This document shows, one piece after another, positions 36,264-46,700 of a DNA stretch of 64,000 bases (its first letter is position 1; each line of letters opens with the position of its first letter). Origin of the DNA: Gloeobacter kilaueensis JS1 (GTDB lineage: Bacteria > Cyanobacteriota > Cyanobacteriia > Gloeobacterales > Gloeobacteraceae); the NCBI RefSeq assembly GCF_000484535.1, contig NC_022600.1, positions 3,720,001 through 3,784,000 of the forward strand. Direction: 5' to 3'. The notes under the pieces are model-generated. The model worked only from the letters and a program-made list of their open reading frames with translations, was not told the origin of the DNA and made no database searches. The position numbers were made by a program, and so were the translations under genes.

Positions 36264-36515
36264 TCAGCTAGCGCTGTTAGCGTGTTTGGCTACGTACTGA
36301 ACGGCGTCGCCGACGGTCGTAATCTTTTCGGCCTCTTCGTCCGGGATCTCGGTGCCGAACGCCTGTTCGAGGGCCATCACCAGTTCTACTTGATCGAGGG
36401 AGTCCGCTCCAAGGTCGTTGGCAAAGCTCGATTCGGGGGTAATTTCTGATTCTTCGACCGAAAGTTGTTCGACGACGATCTTCTTGACGCGCTGATAGAT
36501 TTCTTCTTCGTTCAT
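36264..36515 (-). CDS. acpP: acyl carrier protein (83 aa)
   Basis: Carries growing fatty acids on a phosphopantetheine arm attached to Ser in the motif [16 protein letters not shown] at about residues 34-49. Very acidic and of standard length. The ATG at 36515 has a GGAGG ribosome site 6 bases upstream; the frame is open to 36629 but lacks support. Single gene with its own terminator. Confidence 0.96.
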   Translation of the reverse strand: MNEEEIYQRVKKIVVEQLSVEESEITPESSFANDLGADSLDQVELVMALEQAFGTEIPDEEAEKITTVGDAVQYVAKHANSAS

Positions 36516-36699
36516 CGTTGCCTCCAGAGATGGGCTGTAGGGACCGACTGTGTCTGAGTCCGATCGCTGATAGTACACTGCTTCGCGATTGGCTGCCAGT
36601 CCCCGACGTGCGATCCGGCTGATGGACAAGCGATACGGGATGCTGGACAGGCCCGGTGCTACAATTGCCGTACCTCGGGTCCAATCTTGTGCGCAACCG

Positions 36700-38037
36700 A
36701 TGATTGCTGGGTTTTTACTGATCCTGGCCGTGCTCGTCGTGGGTGGGGCAATCGCCTACGGGGGCGATCACGTGGCGACCAAAATCGGCAGGAAAAAACT
36801 GAGCCTGTTCAATCTCCGGCCCAAAGATACAGCCAAGCTGGTAGCGGTCTTCACCGGGGTGATGGCGGCGGCGGCCTCGATGGCACTGGTCACCCTTTTC
36901 TCGGAGCGGGTGCGGGTCGTCCTCTTCGAGTACGACACGATCCAGGCCAGGCTCAACAGCGCTTCTAAACAAAAGGAAGCCGCCGAAAAAGAACTGCAGG
37001 CGGCCCAGGTCCAGCGCGCCGAAGTGCACGAGAAATTGCAGGCGGCTCTGACCGAGCGCCGGCAGACAGAGACCAGGCTGACGCGCCTGCGGGGGCTATT
37101 GAGTCAGGTGCTCGTCCAGCAGGCGCAAAACGAGCGCAAGCTGGCCGAAAGCCAGAGGTTGCTCACAAGCCTCGAAGGCCAGAAGCAGGTGCTGCGCCGC
37201 GACGCGCTGGCGCTCTTGCAGGAGACCCAGGCGCTCAGGCAGGAGCGCCGGGTGCTCGAAGCGAGGTTGACGCGCTACCGCAGCGACATTGCCCAGCTGG
37301 ACCGCCAGAAAAGACAGCTGCAGATCGCCAATATCAGGCTCAACAACATCGCCAACGACCTCGAAACCAAGAATATCTCCCTGCGCTCGGGAGACGTGGT
37401 CTATCGCATCGGCGAGATCGTGGGCAAAGCCAAGATTCCCGGCTCCAGGGGTATGGCCGAAACCCAGCAGATCTTCAACGCCTTTTTAAGCCAGCTCGAA
37501 CAAAAAGCGATCAGCGACGGGGCGCGCCCGGTGGCCGGCACGCGCTGCCGCTACGCCGTCTGCATCACCGAAAAGGAAGCGCGGGCGCTGGTGCAAAAAC
37601 TCACCGCACCGGGCGAGCACGTTCTGCAGCTGCGGGCCGTCGATAGTTCCTTAAAAGATGAACCGGTCTGGGTCGCAGGCGACGTGCGCCCCAACAAGGT
37701 GCTGTTCCAGGAGGGGCAGATCGTCGCCACCAGCGAGATCGACGGCAGCGTTCTAGGCGAGGACGACAAGCTTAGAGCTTCACTCACCCAGCTATTTAGC
37801 GACGCCCGCAGCCAGGCGCTCAAACTGGGCATCTCCCTCAGCCCCGGCAGCGACAAGGGGGTGGGCGAGTTCTCCCGCGTCGATCTCGAACAGATGATCA
37901 GCGAACTGAAAAAACAGCCGAGCCTCGGCTCGATCACGCTGCAGGCGGTGGCCAAAAAAGACGTAGACACCTACGGCCCGCTCAAGCTGACGCTGATTGC
38001 CGTGCAAAATGGCCGGATCATCAGCAAGGCTGGTTAG
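36700..38037 (+). CDS. DUF3084 membrane-anchored coiled-coil protein (445 aa)
   Basis: Cyanobacterial family of unknown function. The N-terminus has two membrane segments ([20 protein letters not shown] and [18 protein letters not shown]) flanking [17 protein letters not shown], followed by a coiled coil of about 150 residues (80-230) and a globular C-terminal domain with [15 protein letters not shown]. The ATG at 36700 gives the conserved first membrane segment. The next gene begins 2 bases after the stop. Transcribed divergently from acpP. Confidence 0.88.
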   Translation: MIAGFLLILAVLVVGGAIAYGGDHVATKIGRKKLSLFNLRPKDTAKLVAVFTGVMAAAASMALVTLFSERVRVVLFEYDTIQARLNSASKQKEAAEKELQAAQVQRAEVHEKLQAALTERRQTETRLTRLRGLLSQVLVQQAQNERKLAESQRLLTSLEGQKQVLRRDALALLQETQALRQERRVLEARLTRYRSDIAQLDRQKRQLQIANIRLNNIANDLETKNISLRSGDVVYRIGEIVGKAKIPGSRGMAETQQIFNAFLSQLEQKAISDGARPVAGTRCRYAVCITEKEARALVQKLTAPGEHVLQLRAVDSSLKDEPVWVAGDVRPNKVLFQEGQIVATSEIDGSVLGEDDKLRASLTQLFSDARSQALKLGISLSPGSDKGVGEFSRVDLEQMISELKKQPSLGSITLQAVAKKDVDTYGPLKLTLIAVQNGRIISKAG

Positions 38038-38039
38038 CG

Positions 38040-38450
38040 ATGATCCTGGGCATCGATCCGGGCCGCTCGAAGTGCGGGCTGGCCGTCGTCGGCCTCGACC
38101 GCAAACTCTATTACCGCTCGGTCGTGTCAGGGGACGAGTTGCTGGCCCAGGTGGGACGGCTGTTGGGCGAGCTTCCCATCTCGACGCTCGTCATTGGCGA
38201 TCAGACCACTTCTACGTACTGGCAGGAGCAGATCAAAAGGGCGTTTCCAGAGGTCCGGCTGGTTGCCGTCGCCGAGCGCTACTCCAGCGAGGAGGCAAGA
38301 AAGCGTTACTGGGATCTGCACCCGCCCAAGGGGCTGTTGCGCCTGGTGCCCCGCGATTTTCGCCTGCCTCCGGAAGCCTACGACGATGTAGTGGCGATGA
38401 TCCTCATCGAGCGCTATCTGGCGGGATTGTTGGACGCGGATCGGCGCTAA
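38040..38450 (+). CDS. RNase H-fold (YqgF/RuvC-like) nuclease (136 aa)
   Basis: The opening MILGIDPGRSKCGLAVVGLD is the first strand of the YqgF/RuvC resolvase fold with the catalytic Asp, followed by STLVIGDQTT and, near the end, PEAYDDVVAMILIERYL with further acidic residues. Length fits the small single-domain group. YqgF proteins process ribosomal RNA precursors, but this subgroup is distinct and its substrate unknown. It lies 2 bases after the DUF3084 gene, an arrangement that suggests coupled expression. Confidence 0.8.
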   Translation: MILGIDPGRSKCGLAVVGLDRKLYYRSVVSGDELLAQVGRLLGELPISTLVIGDQTTSTYWQEQIKRAFPEVRLVAVAERYSSEEARKRYWDLHPPKGLLRLVPRDFRLPPEAYDDVVAMILIERYLAGLLDADRR

Positions 38451-38504
38451 ATGGCGGAATGGAACGTAAAATTAACTTAACAATGCGAGTGATGAGCACC
38501 CCAA

Positions 38505-39398
38505 ATGACTGTCACCTACCCGCGCAAGCTCCGCGACCAGTTCGGTGCCCGCGAGATTCTCGAATTTGTCGTGCGCGATCCTGAAATTCACTACCTCACG
38601 CTCAATCGCTATCGTTATTCCGAGCAGCGCGCCTGCAAGGACCTGACCATTTTGATCGAGCGGCTCGATGGCAAGAACCGGGAACTGATCCGCGATCTGT
38701 CGCGCCACATCCACGACGAGGCGCGCCACGCCCAGTGGCTGACGGACCTGCTCTACGAACTGGGGGCAGAGTTGAACACGCCCCCTGGCCCGTCTTATAT
38801 CGATGAATTTGAGCGGTTGCTCGACGACAACGGCGGCAGGCCCGGCCACGAACTGGACCTCGAAGAATTTTTAATCGATACTCTGGCGGCGATCAACGTC
38901 ACCGAGAAGCGGGGCTGCCTGTACTTTTCTGCCCACATCCACGCCCTCAAGCAGGTACCCGAGACACGCGAAAACACGCTGGTCCACGAGTGCATCGAGC
39001 GCATTCTGCCGGAGGAAGCGGCCCACGTGCGCTGGGGCAACCGCTGGCTTGCCCAGATGGCCCGCACCTCGGCCAAAAACGCTGCCCGCGTCGAGGAGGC
39101 GAAGCGCCGCTACGCGGCGATCGAGCACGCCGCCTTCGAGGTGAGCATGGATGTCACCCTCGGGGCAGAGTGGCGGCGCACCCAGCGGCTGTTTGAGATC
39201 GCGGAGACCCTGCCGGTGTGGGAGCGGCCCGGCTACCTGATGGAGCACCTGCCCCGGATTGTGCCCGAGACGCAGCTCGCCCGCCTCACCTTTGCCCAGA
39301 TGGCCTTCCAGCGCGACCCGGTACGCTTTGTTCAGCGCTTCTTGCCGGCCCTCCTGGGCTTCGAGCGCACAGATGAAATCCAGCGCAAGGCTTCTTAA
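38505..39398 (+). CDS. ferritin-like diiron protein (297 aa)
   Basis: A four-helix ferritin-like bundle is suggested by paired metal-ligand motifs: SEQRACKDL (Glu) with HIHDEARHAQWL (ExxH) at about 39-78, and TEKRGCLYF (Glu) with CIERILPEEAAHVRWG (ExxH) at about 133-177. The C-terminal 100 residues are helical and of unknown role. It is soluble, with no signal peptide. It may be an oxygenase or an iron or oxidant-handling protein. It lies 54 bases after the nuclease gene and ends in a 4-base overlap with the convergent DUF309 gene. Confidence 0.7.
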   Translation: MTVTYPRKLRDQFGAREILEFVVRDPEIHYLTLNRYRYSEQRACKDLTILIERLDGKNRELIRDLSRHIHDEARHAQWLTDLLYELGAELNTPPGPSYIDEFERLLDDNGGRPGHELDLEEFLIDTLAAINVTEKRGCLYFSAHIHALKQVPETRENTLVHECIERILPEEAAHVRWGNRWLAQMARTSAKNAARVEEAKRRYAAIEHAAFEVSMDVTLGAEWRRTQRLFEIAETLPVWERPGYLMEHLPRIVPETQLARLTFAQMAFQRDPVRFVQRFLPALLGFERTDEIQRKAS

Positions 39399-39814
39399 GC
39401 CCGGCTGTAGGCAATCTGGGGAATCTTTGCCGGATCGAATGCCTCGATATTCTCCTCGCCGAGTTGCTGGAGGATTTCGAGGCATTCGGCACTCTGCTCT
39501 AGGAGCGATTCGACATCGACGCCTAGGTACTCCGGAACGAAGTATTCGAGCCGCTCGATGCCTGTAGAAAGCAAGATCACGCAGCCGCGCCAGTTGCGGT
39601 TGCCGAGGTGGTAGAAGGCGACGGCAAGCTGGAGGATGCCCTGATAAAACTGACGCAAGGGATTGATCGCCTCGTGCCAGATCGCTTCGAGCGTGTCGTG
39701 GCAGGCGTAGAACTGGCGAGCGTTGAATTCTTCAAGGCCGCGCCAGAACGTTTCGGGAATGCCCGGAGGATCAGCCAGCGGCGTTGACCTGAACGCGGAC
39801 GGTGGCAAAGACAT
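39395..39814 (-). CDS. DUF309 family protein (139 aa)
   Basis: DUF309 proteins are small helical proteins common in cyanobacteria and other bacteria, function unknown. The signature is FNARQFYACHDTLEAIWHEA near residues 33-52, then FYQGILQLAVAFYHLGNRNWRG. The start is uncertain: the ATG at 39814 overlaps the end of rplI by 44 bases, and the family-like part begins about residue 15, so a nearer non-ATG start is possible. Downstream of and probably read with rplI. Confidence 0.8.
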   Translation of the reverse strand: MSLPPSAFRSTPLADPPGIPETFWRGLEEFNARQFYACHDTLEAIWHEAINPLRQFYQGILQLAVAFYHLGNRNWRGCVILLSTGIERLEYFVPEYLGVDVESLLEQSAECLEILQQLGEENIEAFDPAKIPQIAYSRA

Positions 39815-40232
39815 CCTGATAGACGCGCACCCGCACCGGGTAGACGCCCGTGCGCTTGATCGCTTCGTCGATCTGGATCTCGCGGCGGTCGATGGCCACA
39901 CCGGTCTTGGACTGGATCACCTCGGCCACGTCCTGGTTGGTGACGGTGCCAAAAAGCTGGTTGCCGTCCTCGCCCACCTGGACGAAGACCTCGTAAAAAC
40001 CGACGCCCTCAAGCAGTTTTTTGGTCTCGAGCGCCTCGGCCCTGAGTTTTGCCTGGATCTCGCGCTGCTTGGCCTGCCGTTGTTCGGCTTCTTTAATAAG
40101 ACCCGGCGTCGCCCGCACGGCGAAACCCTGGGGAATCAGGTAGTTGCGCGCATAACCGGCTGCCACCTCGACGAGGGTGCCCGCTTTGCCCAGCGTGTCT
40201 ACGTCTTTTTTGAGAACGATCTTGGTGCCCAT
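39771..40232 (-). CDS. rplI: 50S ribosomal protein L9 (153 aa)
   Basis: Large-subunit protein bL9 binding 23S rRNA near the L1 stalk. The N-terminal domain has VDTLGKAGTLVEVAAGYARNYLIPQGFA, followed by a long connecting helix and a C-terminal domain with GNQLFGTVTNQDVAEVI. Length fits. The ATG at 40232 is followed by GTKIVLKKD, the family opening; an ATG at 40283 would add a poor leader. Confidence 0.97.
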   Translation of the reverse strand: MGTKIVLKKDVDTLGKAGTLVEVAAGYARNYLIPQGFAVRATPGLIKEAEQRQAKQREIQAKLRAEALETKKLLEGVGFYEVFVQVGEDGNQLFGTVTNQDVAEVIQSKTGVAIDRREIQIDEAIKRTGVYPVRVRVYQDVFATVRVQVNAAG

Positions 40233-40364
40233 CTTGCGCTCCTGCGCCCATAGGTTGTCGCACGATCGGCCATTATAAAGCAAACGGCAACGACATGTCT
40301 GCAGGAAGACCCAACAGGTGCGGGCCAGTGCCGAAAATAACGATCAATCAGGTGCTTCACTTCC

Positions 40365-41624
40365 ATGCAGATTCTGGTTCTCAATGCCGGCTCCAGCAGC
40401 CAGAAGTGCGCTCTGTTCGATCTGACGGAGCCGCTGCCTGAAGCGGCTTCTGCTCCCCTCTGGCGGGCAGCCATCGACTGGACGAATCCGGACGGTGCCC
40501 AACTGAGCGTCAAAGGCGGCGACGGCGAGTCTACGAGTACTCCACTGCAAGTCGGCTCTCACCTCGAAGCGCTCGAGCACCTCCTCGCCCAACTCTGGCA
40601 GGGAGAGCACCGGATCATCGATTCACCGGAGGCAATTGCAGCGGTGGGTCACAGGGTAGTCCACGGTGGCCCGCACTACCGCGAGGCGACGGTAATCGAT
40701 GGGCAGGTCAAGCGCACGATCGAGGCGATGGCGGCCTTTGCACCGGTCCACAATCCCGCCGCCCTCGAAGGCATTCGGGCAGTCGAGCAGTTGTTGGGCC
40801 CAGTGCCTCAGGTGGCCCTCTTCGATACAGCCTTTCACCGGGATCTGCCCGATCGTGCCGCCGTCTATCCCGGCCCCTACGAATGGCTCGACGCGGACAT
40901 CCGCCGCTACGGCTTTCACGGCATCAGCTACGCCTACTGCACCGAGCGGGCTGCGCGCTTTCTGGAGCGCGAACTTTCGAGCTTGCGCCTCATCGTCTGC
41001 CATCTGGGCAACGGCTGCTCGGCGGCAGCGATTGCCCGTGGCAAGAGCGTCGATACGACGATGGGCTTCACGCCTCTAGAAGGGCTGATGATGGGCAGCC
41101 GCTCCGGCTCCGTCGATCCGAGCATTCTTATTTATCTCCTTCGCCAGATGACCCAACAGGGCCAGCCTCCCGAAAAAATTGCCGATTACCTCGACGACAC
41201 CCTCAACAAAGCGTCGGGCTTGAAGGGCATATCCGGCCTCACCAGTGACATGCGCCAGATCACTGCTGCTCTAAATACAGGCAACGCCCGCGCCGGGCTC
41301 GCCTTCGACATCTACATCCACCGGCTCGTGAGCGCCATCGCGGCGCTGCGCACGAGCCTGGACGGCCTCGACGCGCTGGTGTTCACCGCCGGAGTGGGCG
41401 AGAACAGCGCCGAGGTCCGCGCCCACACCTGCGAGCGGCTCGCCTTTTTGGGTCTGCAACTGGACGGGGCAAAAAACCAGGCTCCCGGCGGCAGCGAGCG
41501 CGATATTGCTACGCCCGATTCAGCCGTGCGCATTCTCGTCATCCCGACCCAGGAAGACTGGGCCATCGCCCGCGAGTGCTATCGACTCCTCAGCGCGTCA
41601 GCCGCCGACAAAAGACAAAGATAA
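40365..41624 (+). CDS. ackA: acetate kinase (419 aa)
   Basis: Interconverts acetate plus ATP and acetyl phosphate. The family motifs are VLNAGSSSQKCALF at the N-terminus, GHRVVHGGPHYREAT, FDTAFHRDLPD, RRYGFHGISY, CHLGNGCSAAAIARGKSVDTTMGF and FTAGVGENSAEVR. Length is normal. No phosphotransacetylase gene is adjacent. The C-terminus overlaps the convergent channel-like gene by 35 bases. Confidence 0.96.
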   Translation: MQILVLNAGSSSQKCALFDLTEPLPEAASAPLWRAAIDWTNPDGAQLSVKGGDGESTSTPLQVGSHLEALEHLLAQLWQGEHRIIDSPEAIAAVGHRVVHGGPHYREATVIDGQVKRTIEAMAAFAPVHNPAALEGIRAVEQLLGPVPQVALFDTAFHRDLPDRAAVYPGPYEWLDADIRRYGFHGISYAYCTERAARFLERELSSLRLIVCHLGNGCSAAAIARGKSVDTTMGFTPLEGLMMGSRSGSVDPSILIYLLRQMTQQGQPPEKIADYLDDTLNKASGLKGISGLTSDMRQITAALNTGNARAGLAFDIYIHRLVSAIAALRTSLDGLDALVFTAGVGENSAEVRAHTCERLAFLGLQLDGAKNQAPGGSERDIATPDSAVRILVIPTQEDWAIARECYRLLSASAADKRQR

Positions 41625-42474
41625 ATAAGGCCACCGTGAAACTGCCCAGAAGGGCCTCGATCGCCGCAAAAAAGCGGGCGGTCCCCACCGGGTGAATGTC
41701 GCCGTAACCGGTGGTCGTGAAGGTGATCGTACTGAAATAGAAGGCGCGGGCCAGATCGAAGCGCACCGGAGCGCTGTTATCCACCAGAGTCAGGCCGCTG
41801 TAGATCAGGGCAAAGAAACCGATGAGCAGGATAGCAAACACCACCGTCCGCTCCGGTCGCTCGCCATAGCCGCAGGTGAGCCAGAGGGTGGTGAGCTTCC
41901 AGTACTCCGCTCCTTTGACCCGGCGGCGGCGCATCTCCATCTCCCGCTCGTAAAAGTGACCGGAGTGGTCGTGCTCGCCCTCGAGCTTGTAAATTTCTTT
42001 GAGCTGGCGGTAAACGTACTCGGCTTTGGTCCACTCGCTGCTCGCCTCGTAGCAGAGCTGCTCACCCAGGACTTCCGGCGGCGGTGGCAGAACAGTCTTC
42101 ATGATCGCCTGGTACAGGCGTACCCCGCGCATACTGCGCACTTGGCGCAGATCGACCTCCGCAAACACTGCGTCCTCGCAGTCGGCGCGATCGAGCAGGG
42201 CTCCCTCCAGACTCGACTGGTGAAAAAAAGCGCGTTGCAGATTGGCCTCGCGCAGATCGCTGCGGCTCAGGCGCTGGCGCTGGAACGTGATGCCCCGCAG
42301 GTCCGCCGCGCGCAGGTACAGATCTTCGAGCAGCCAGACTTCCTGACGCCCGAGGCTCTCGAAGCACCTCCGCAGCTGGTCGTTGGCCTTGCCATCCCTG
42401 TTGAGGCGCAAGTAGCAACTGCCTGAACCGTCGAATCGATGCAGCGGACAATCTGCACAAACGTACTGCTCCAA
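41590..42474 (-). CDS. pentapeptide-repeat protein joined to a potassium-channel pore (294 aa)
   Basis: The N-terminus has a Cys-rich start (CADCPLHRFDGSGSC) and about 60 residues of pentapeptide-like repeats (LYLRAADLRGITFQRQRLSR and the following units, residues 50-110). A helical linker leads to two membrane segments (about 212-232 and 265-290) around a pore loop with TTTGYGDI, the potassium selectivity filter. This is a two-membrane-segment ion channel with a cytoplasmic regulatory region. Similar fusions occur in cyanobacteria; ligand unknown. Confidence 0.82.
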   Translation of the reverse strand: MEQYVCADCPLHRFDGSGSCYLRLNRDGKANDQLRRCFESLGRQEVWLLEDLYLRAADLRGITFQRQRLSRSDLREANLQRAFFHQSSLEGALLDRADCEDAVFAEVDLRQVRSMRGVRLYQAIMKTVLPPPPEVLGEQLCYEASSEWTKAEYVYRQLKEIYKLEGEHDHSGHFYEREMEMRRRRVKGAEYWKLTTLWLTCGYGERPERTVVFAILLIGFFALIYSGLTLVDNSAPVRFDLARAFYFSTITFTTTGYGDIHPVGTARFFAAIEALLGSFTVALFIFVFCRRLTR

Positions 42475-42726
42475 AGCAGCTCCTCATTGAATATCCAGTC
42501 CGGCTTCAGTATAGAAGGCTCTCCAGCCTACCCGCCTCCATAGCAACCGACAGCGTGTCTGGAAAACAAACCCAGGACCGGACAAAAAATGTAACATATA
42601 CAACGCTATTCCAAAGTCTGTCGTCTGGTATACGATTTTTGGAATAAGGCCATGAAGATCTGAAATATCCCCTGACGGCACTCCGGCTAACGATCAATTG
42701 TTGCGACACCCAGAAAGAGCAGAGCC

Positions 42727-42957
42727 ATGCCTGATTCCTCGCGTCTCGCCCGCGTCACCATTACACTCTCCATGGCCATTCCCGAGGGCCAGACTCCGGC
42801 TGGAGCAGCGGAGTATATCCGCCATCTTTTTCCCCTGGTGCCCGACCACAACATTCTGGTCGTCGGCAGTTGGGAAGGCAGCCCTCTGCTGGAGCGCCTG
42901 TACCACCAGGCGGCTCCGTGGGAGGGTGGAACCAGCGATATACAATCGAGTAGATAA
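42727..42957 (+). CDS. small hypothetical protein (76 aa)
   Basis: No family was recognised. Codon use resembles the surrounding genes (GCC, CTG, GGC, CGC), and the protein has a plausible alpha/beta pattern (RVTITLSMAIPEGQTP; HNILVVGSWEG) without Cys or membrane segments. There is only a weak AGAGC ribosome site. It lies in a gap between the channel-like gene and VanW and ends 16 bases before the convergent VanW stop. Confidence 0.45.
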   Translation: MPDSSRLARVTITLSMAIPEGQTPAGAAEYIRHLFPLVPDHNILVVGSWEGSPLLERLYHQAAPWEGGTSDIQSSR

Positions 42958-42973
42958 AGACAATTGGCCCCAA

Positions 42974-43726
42974 TCAGCCCGAGCGCGGCAAAGCGGCGTA
43001 CTCCGTCTCGTTGCATAAAAAGCGCTCGGCACTATCTGGGCGGACGCGCCAGAGCCGTACCCGCACCCCGGCCCGGCCCGGTTGGGGATGGCCCCTTTCG
43101 AGGCGCGGCGGCAGTTGGCTGCTCACCAGTTCGCGAACCAGCTGGTAGTGGACTGTTGGCGAACTGTCGCTCTCGGCCACCAGGCGGCAGAGGAGCCGGT
43201 CCGCCTCAATCCGGCATTCGATCGTGACTGGATAGTTGAAGGGATTGTGCAGGCGCAGGTCCGCCAGGTTAAAGGCGACCGCCGCATCCATCCCGGCTGG
43301 GATGTAGGAGGGGGCGACCTCGTGGGGATGGCGCTCGATCACCTCCAGACCAGCGAGTAGCGCCGCGCAGTAGAGGGTGGTCGAGACCTGGCAGACGCCG
43401 CCTCCCCAGGAAGGCACGAGGATACCGCCGTAGCTTACCGGGGCGCGCAGCACGCCCTCGTTGCGGGTCCAGGGGCCGAGGCGATGGTTATAAGAAAACG
43501 AGCCGTTTTGAGCGATCACTGCTCCATCGAGGCGGCGGGCTGCCCAGCGGGCATTGTGGCGCTGGGCTGGGGAGCGACCGGCGAGGGAAGTCGAAAATTC
43601 GGCCCGCACCTTTTTTGCCGGTGCAGCAGACCACCAGGAAGCTACTGCTGTGCCACCGGCAGCCACCGCCACCGGCGCAGCCAGAAGGGCCAGGGCGCGC
43701 CTGCGGCTGACTACCACGGCCACCAC
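42974..43726 (-). CDS. VanW family protein, exported (250 aa)
   Basis: The N-terminus SRRRALALLAAPVAVAAGG resembles a Tat or Sec signal. The VanW domain at residues 50-200 has NARWAARRLDGAVIAQNGSFSYN, GPWT, SWGGGVCQVSTTLYCAAL and HPHEVAPSYIPAGMDAAV. VanW proteins are often near glycopeptide-resistance or cell-wall genes and their biochemical role is unresolved. The start lies within the end of the alpha-2-macroglobulin gene (16-base overlap, GTG at 43726 or the next GTG), so the two are coupled. Confidence 0.85.
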   Translation of the reverse strand: MVAVVVSRRRALALLAAPVAVAAGGTAVASWWSAAPAKKVRAEFSTSLAGRSPAQRHNARWAARRLDGAVIAQNGSFSYNHRLGPWTRNEGVLRAPVSYGGILVPSWGGGVCQVSTTLYCAALLAGLEVIERHPHEVAPSYIPAGMDAAVAFNLADLRLHNPFNYPVTIECRIEADRLLCRLVAESDSSPTVHYQLVRELVSSQLPPRLERGHPQPGRAGVRVRLWRVRPDSAERFLCNETEYAALPRSG

Positions 43727-46700
43727 CAGGCTTTGCCCTCGGGAGTGACTTTGACGCGCATCTCGCGCCCGGTGAGCTGCCAGTCGGCGTACATGCTCCA
43801 GAGGCGGGCGGGCAGGACGTGGTATTCGCCCGGTACCTCGGCGCGCAGCAGGTAGTCAAATTCGAGGGTCTTGCCGTAGATCTGGCGGTAGTAGCCGATT
43901 GTCCGGTCGTCGCGCACCTCGGTGGTGTAGTCGGAACTGCTCTGGTCGCTATTGTCCTCGTCCTCGGCGCTGGGCAGGTTGCCCTCGGTGGTCCGAAAAC
44001 CGCCGGGCAGCGGGTCTTCGACGATGAGGTGGCTGATGTCGCTTTCGCTACGCGCATCCCAGCCGCTCACCCGGACGTGGACGCGGATCAGGCTGCCGGT
44101 GGTGACGCTGGCTCCATCCGCCAGCGGCGTCTCCTCGAAGGCGGGGTTGCCGTCCCTGTCGGTACCGCTGCGCAGAAGGGCGTAGGTGCGTTCGAGCTTG
44201 AGCGGACCTGCCGCCTGGGGCAGGGCATCCTCCGCCAGTTGCACCGCCTGCTCGAAGCGCACGCTCGCGTAGAGAAACGACCCCTGGTCCACGCCCTCGA
44301 CCGCGATCCGGAGCTGATTGTCCCCGACTTTTAGCTGCCCGACCGGCAACGAGATCGGTACCTCCGGAAACCAGGTCGAAAGGCTGTCAAAGCGGACCTC
44401 GGCGGCCTGCTTGCCACCCAGCAGGACGTGGAGGGTGGCGGGGACGTCCAGGGGCCGCTCGTAGCGCCCGGCGTAAGCCACCAGCGCTTCGAGGGCGGCG
44501 GCTGAATCTTTCGTCGATTCCCAGCCCCAGCCACCCCGGCGGTGGGCGATGAGCCAGTTGACAATCGATTGCAGGTCGCCCTCGCCCAGAACAGGCGTCT
44601 CGCCGTGGTGCAGCACCGCGTTCAAGACCCAGGCGGTCGTCTCCGCTTCGTTGAGCCAGTTGTGGCCGTACCAGTCGTCTTTTTTGGGCGGCTGATTCGC
44701 CACCAGCGGCAGCCAGTAGAGGCCCGCTGCGTCGCGTTGGGCGAGAGTCAGCGTTTGCTCCAGGATCCCGCCAGCGGCGGCGGATTCACCCCAGCGATCG
44801 AGGGCCAGGACCAGCACCGCCTGACCGTAGGGGGTCAGTTGGGGGGCGAAGCCCGCGAGGTCCGCTACCCGGTTCGGCAACTTACCGCCCGATTCAGCCA
44901 GGGCAAACAGAGCAAAAGCGTAGGTGTCGCGGGCGAAGCGCTCTTTTTTCTTGGCGAAGCCTTCTTTCCAGACAGTGCGTACCTGAGCGTCCAGCGACTC
45001 GCGCCCGAGGTTAAAGACCTCTTCGTTGACGGCGACGCCCGCCTGCCGGGCGGCTGTGAGGCCGTGCATGACGTAGGCGCTCATAAAGAGATCGTCGCTG
45101 TCGTTCTCCCACCAGCCCCAGCCGCCCTCGCTGTGCTGGAAGCGGTAGAGGCGCGTCAGGCCCGAGCGGACCACGCCTGGGGTGCGCTTTTCCAGCTCGG
45201 GAACATGAATATTCTTCTGGGCGAGCACCTGCTGGACCAGTAAACCCGGCAAAAATCGGCTCATCGTCTGCTCGGTGCAGCCGTAAGGGTAAGCGACCAG
45301 ATAATCGAGCGTGCCCAAAAGTTGCGAGAAGATCGACGGCGCAAGGCGGACCACGAGGCGGCTTGCGTCGGGCCGAAAGCCCGCAGGCACCTGAAAGCCG
45401 TAGACTGTCTCGCCGCTTGCAAGGGTGACATTTTTGGTGAGCGTCGTCCGCTGCACATGCGGGAGGACGGTTACTGTCCGCTCCTCGCCGTCCTGCCTGC
45501 CGTCGGCGCTCTTTGCTGCGACGCTGAGAGGAATGCGACCGCTGCGCTTCGCCTGCCAGTTCCATTCGACCGTCTGGGACTGACCGGCGGGGATCTGGAG
45601 CGCCCTGCTGTCGCCCAGAAATTGGACGCTGCCGGTGCGGGCGGCTTCGCCGTTGTTGCTCACCACAGCGCTCACCGTCACCTCATCGCCCTCGGTGAGT
45701 ACAGCAGGGACCGACAGGCGCACGGCGAAACTTTTAGCACTGGTAAAGCGCGTCACCGCCGAGCCGACATCGAGGTCGCCCGTCGTGCCCATTGCCGTCA
45801 CCCGCCACTCGGTCAGGTTGTCCGGCAGCCGAAAGCGCACAGTGGCCACACCGTTGCGGTCTGTGACCAGTTGCGGTAGCCAGAAGGCGGTGTCCGGGAA
45901 GTTGCGGCGCACCGTCTCACCGCTTCCTTTGTCGCCCTGCAGGGCGATCCAGGGAAAGGAATAGCTGGTATCGACCTGATTGGGGCGGCGGGCGTAGAAG
46001 GTATCGAAGAGGGCCGTCGGGTTGTCGGGGCGAATTGCATAAAGCGACTCGTCCACCACCGCAAGCGATAGCTCGCTCTGGATGGGTTTGCCGTCCGCTG
46101 TCCGCGAGCGCACCCGAAGTTGCACCTCGCCCCGTGGCTCGTAGCGCTGCTGGTCCGCCTGAATGTCGATCTTGAGCTGCCGCGCCTCGGTGCCGATGCG
46201 CAGAGGGACGCTCTGTTGCACCAGGCTCTTGTTGCTCACCAGGGCCGCCGCGATGTAGGCGGTGGGCACGTAACCTGGACGGACCGGTACCAGGGCACTG
46301 CCTGCGCCATTTTTAAGCCGCACCAGTTGTACCTGCTGAATCGCATCGCCCTCGACGGTAAGCAGGACCGTCGCCTCCTGGGCCCGGCTGCGCAGGGCGA
46401 CGCGGGCCGTCTCGCCCACCTGGTAGGCGCGCTTATCGGTCAATACCTGCAAAGGCGGTGCGTTCGGAGCCTGCGGTCCACTTCCAGCCAGTGCCGAAAT
46501 CCAGATGCTCTGGCGCTCGACGATCGTATTGCCCTGGCCGTCGCGGGTCTGCAGTTCCACTACCCAGTCCCCGGCCTTGGAAGGCGTAAATTGCCAACCG
46601 CCTTTCCCGTCAGCGCCGGTGGTTCCCTGACCGCTTGCCCCCTGCCAGTCGATAGTGAGCCGGTCGCCCCGCCAGTCGCTCGTACCGGTGCGCCAGGTAT

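Noticed and set aside
42484-42709. short minus-strand frames between the channel-like gene and the small hypothetical gene
   Set aside because: Poor codon use and no ribosome site; the stretch is better seen as an intergenic region.
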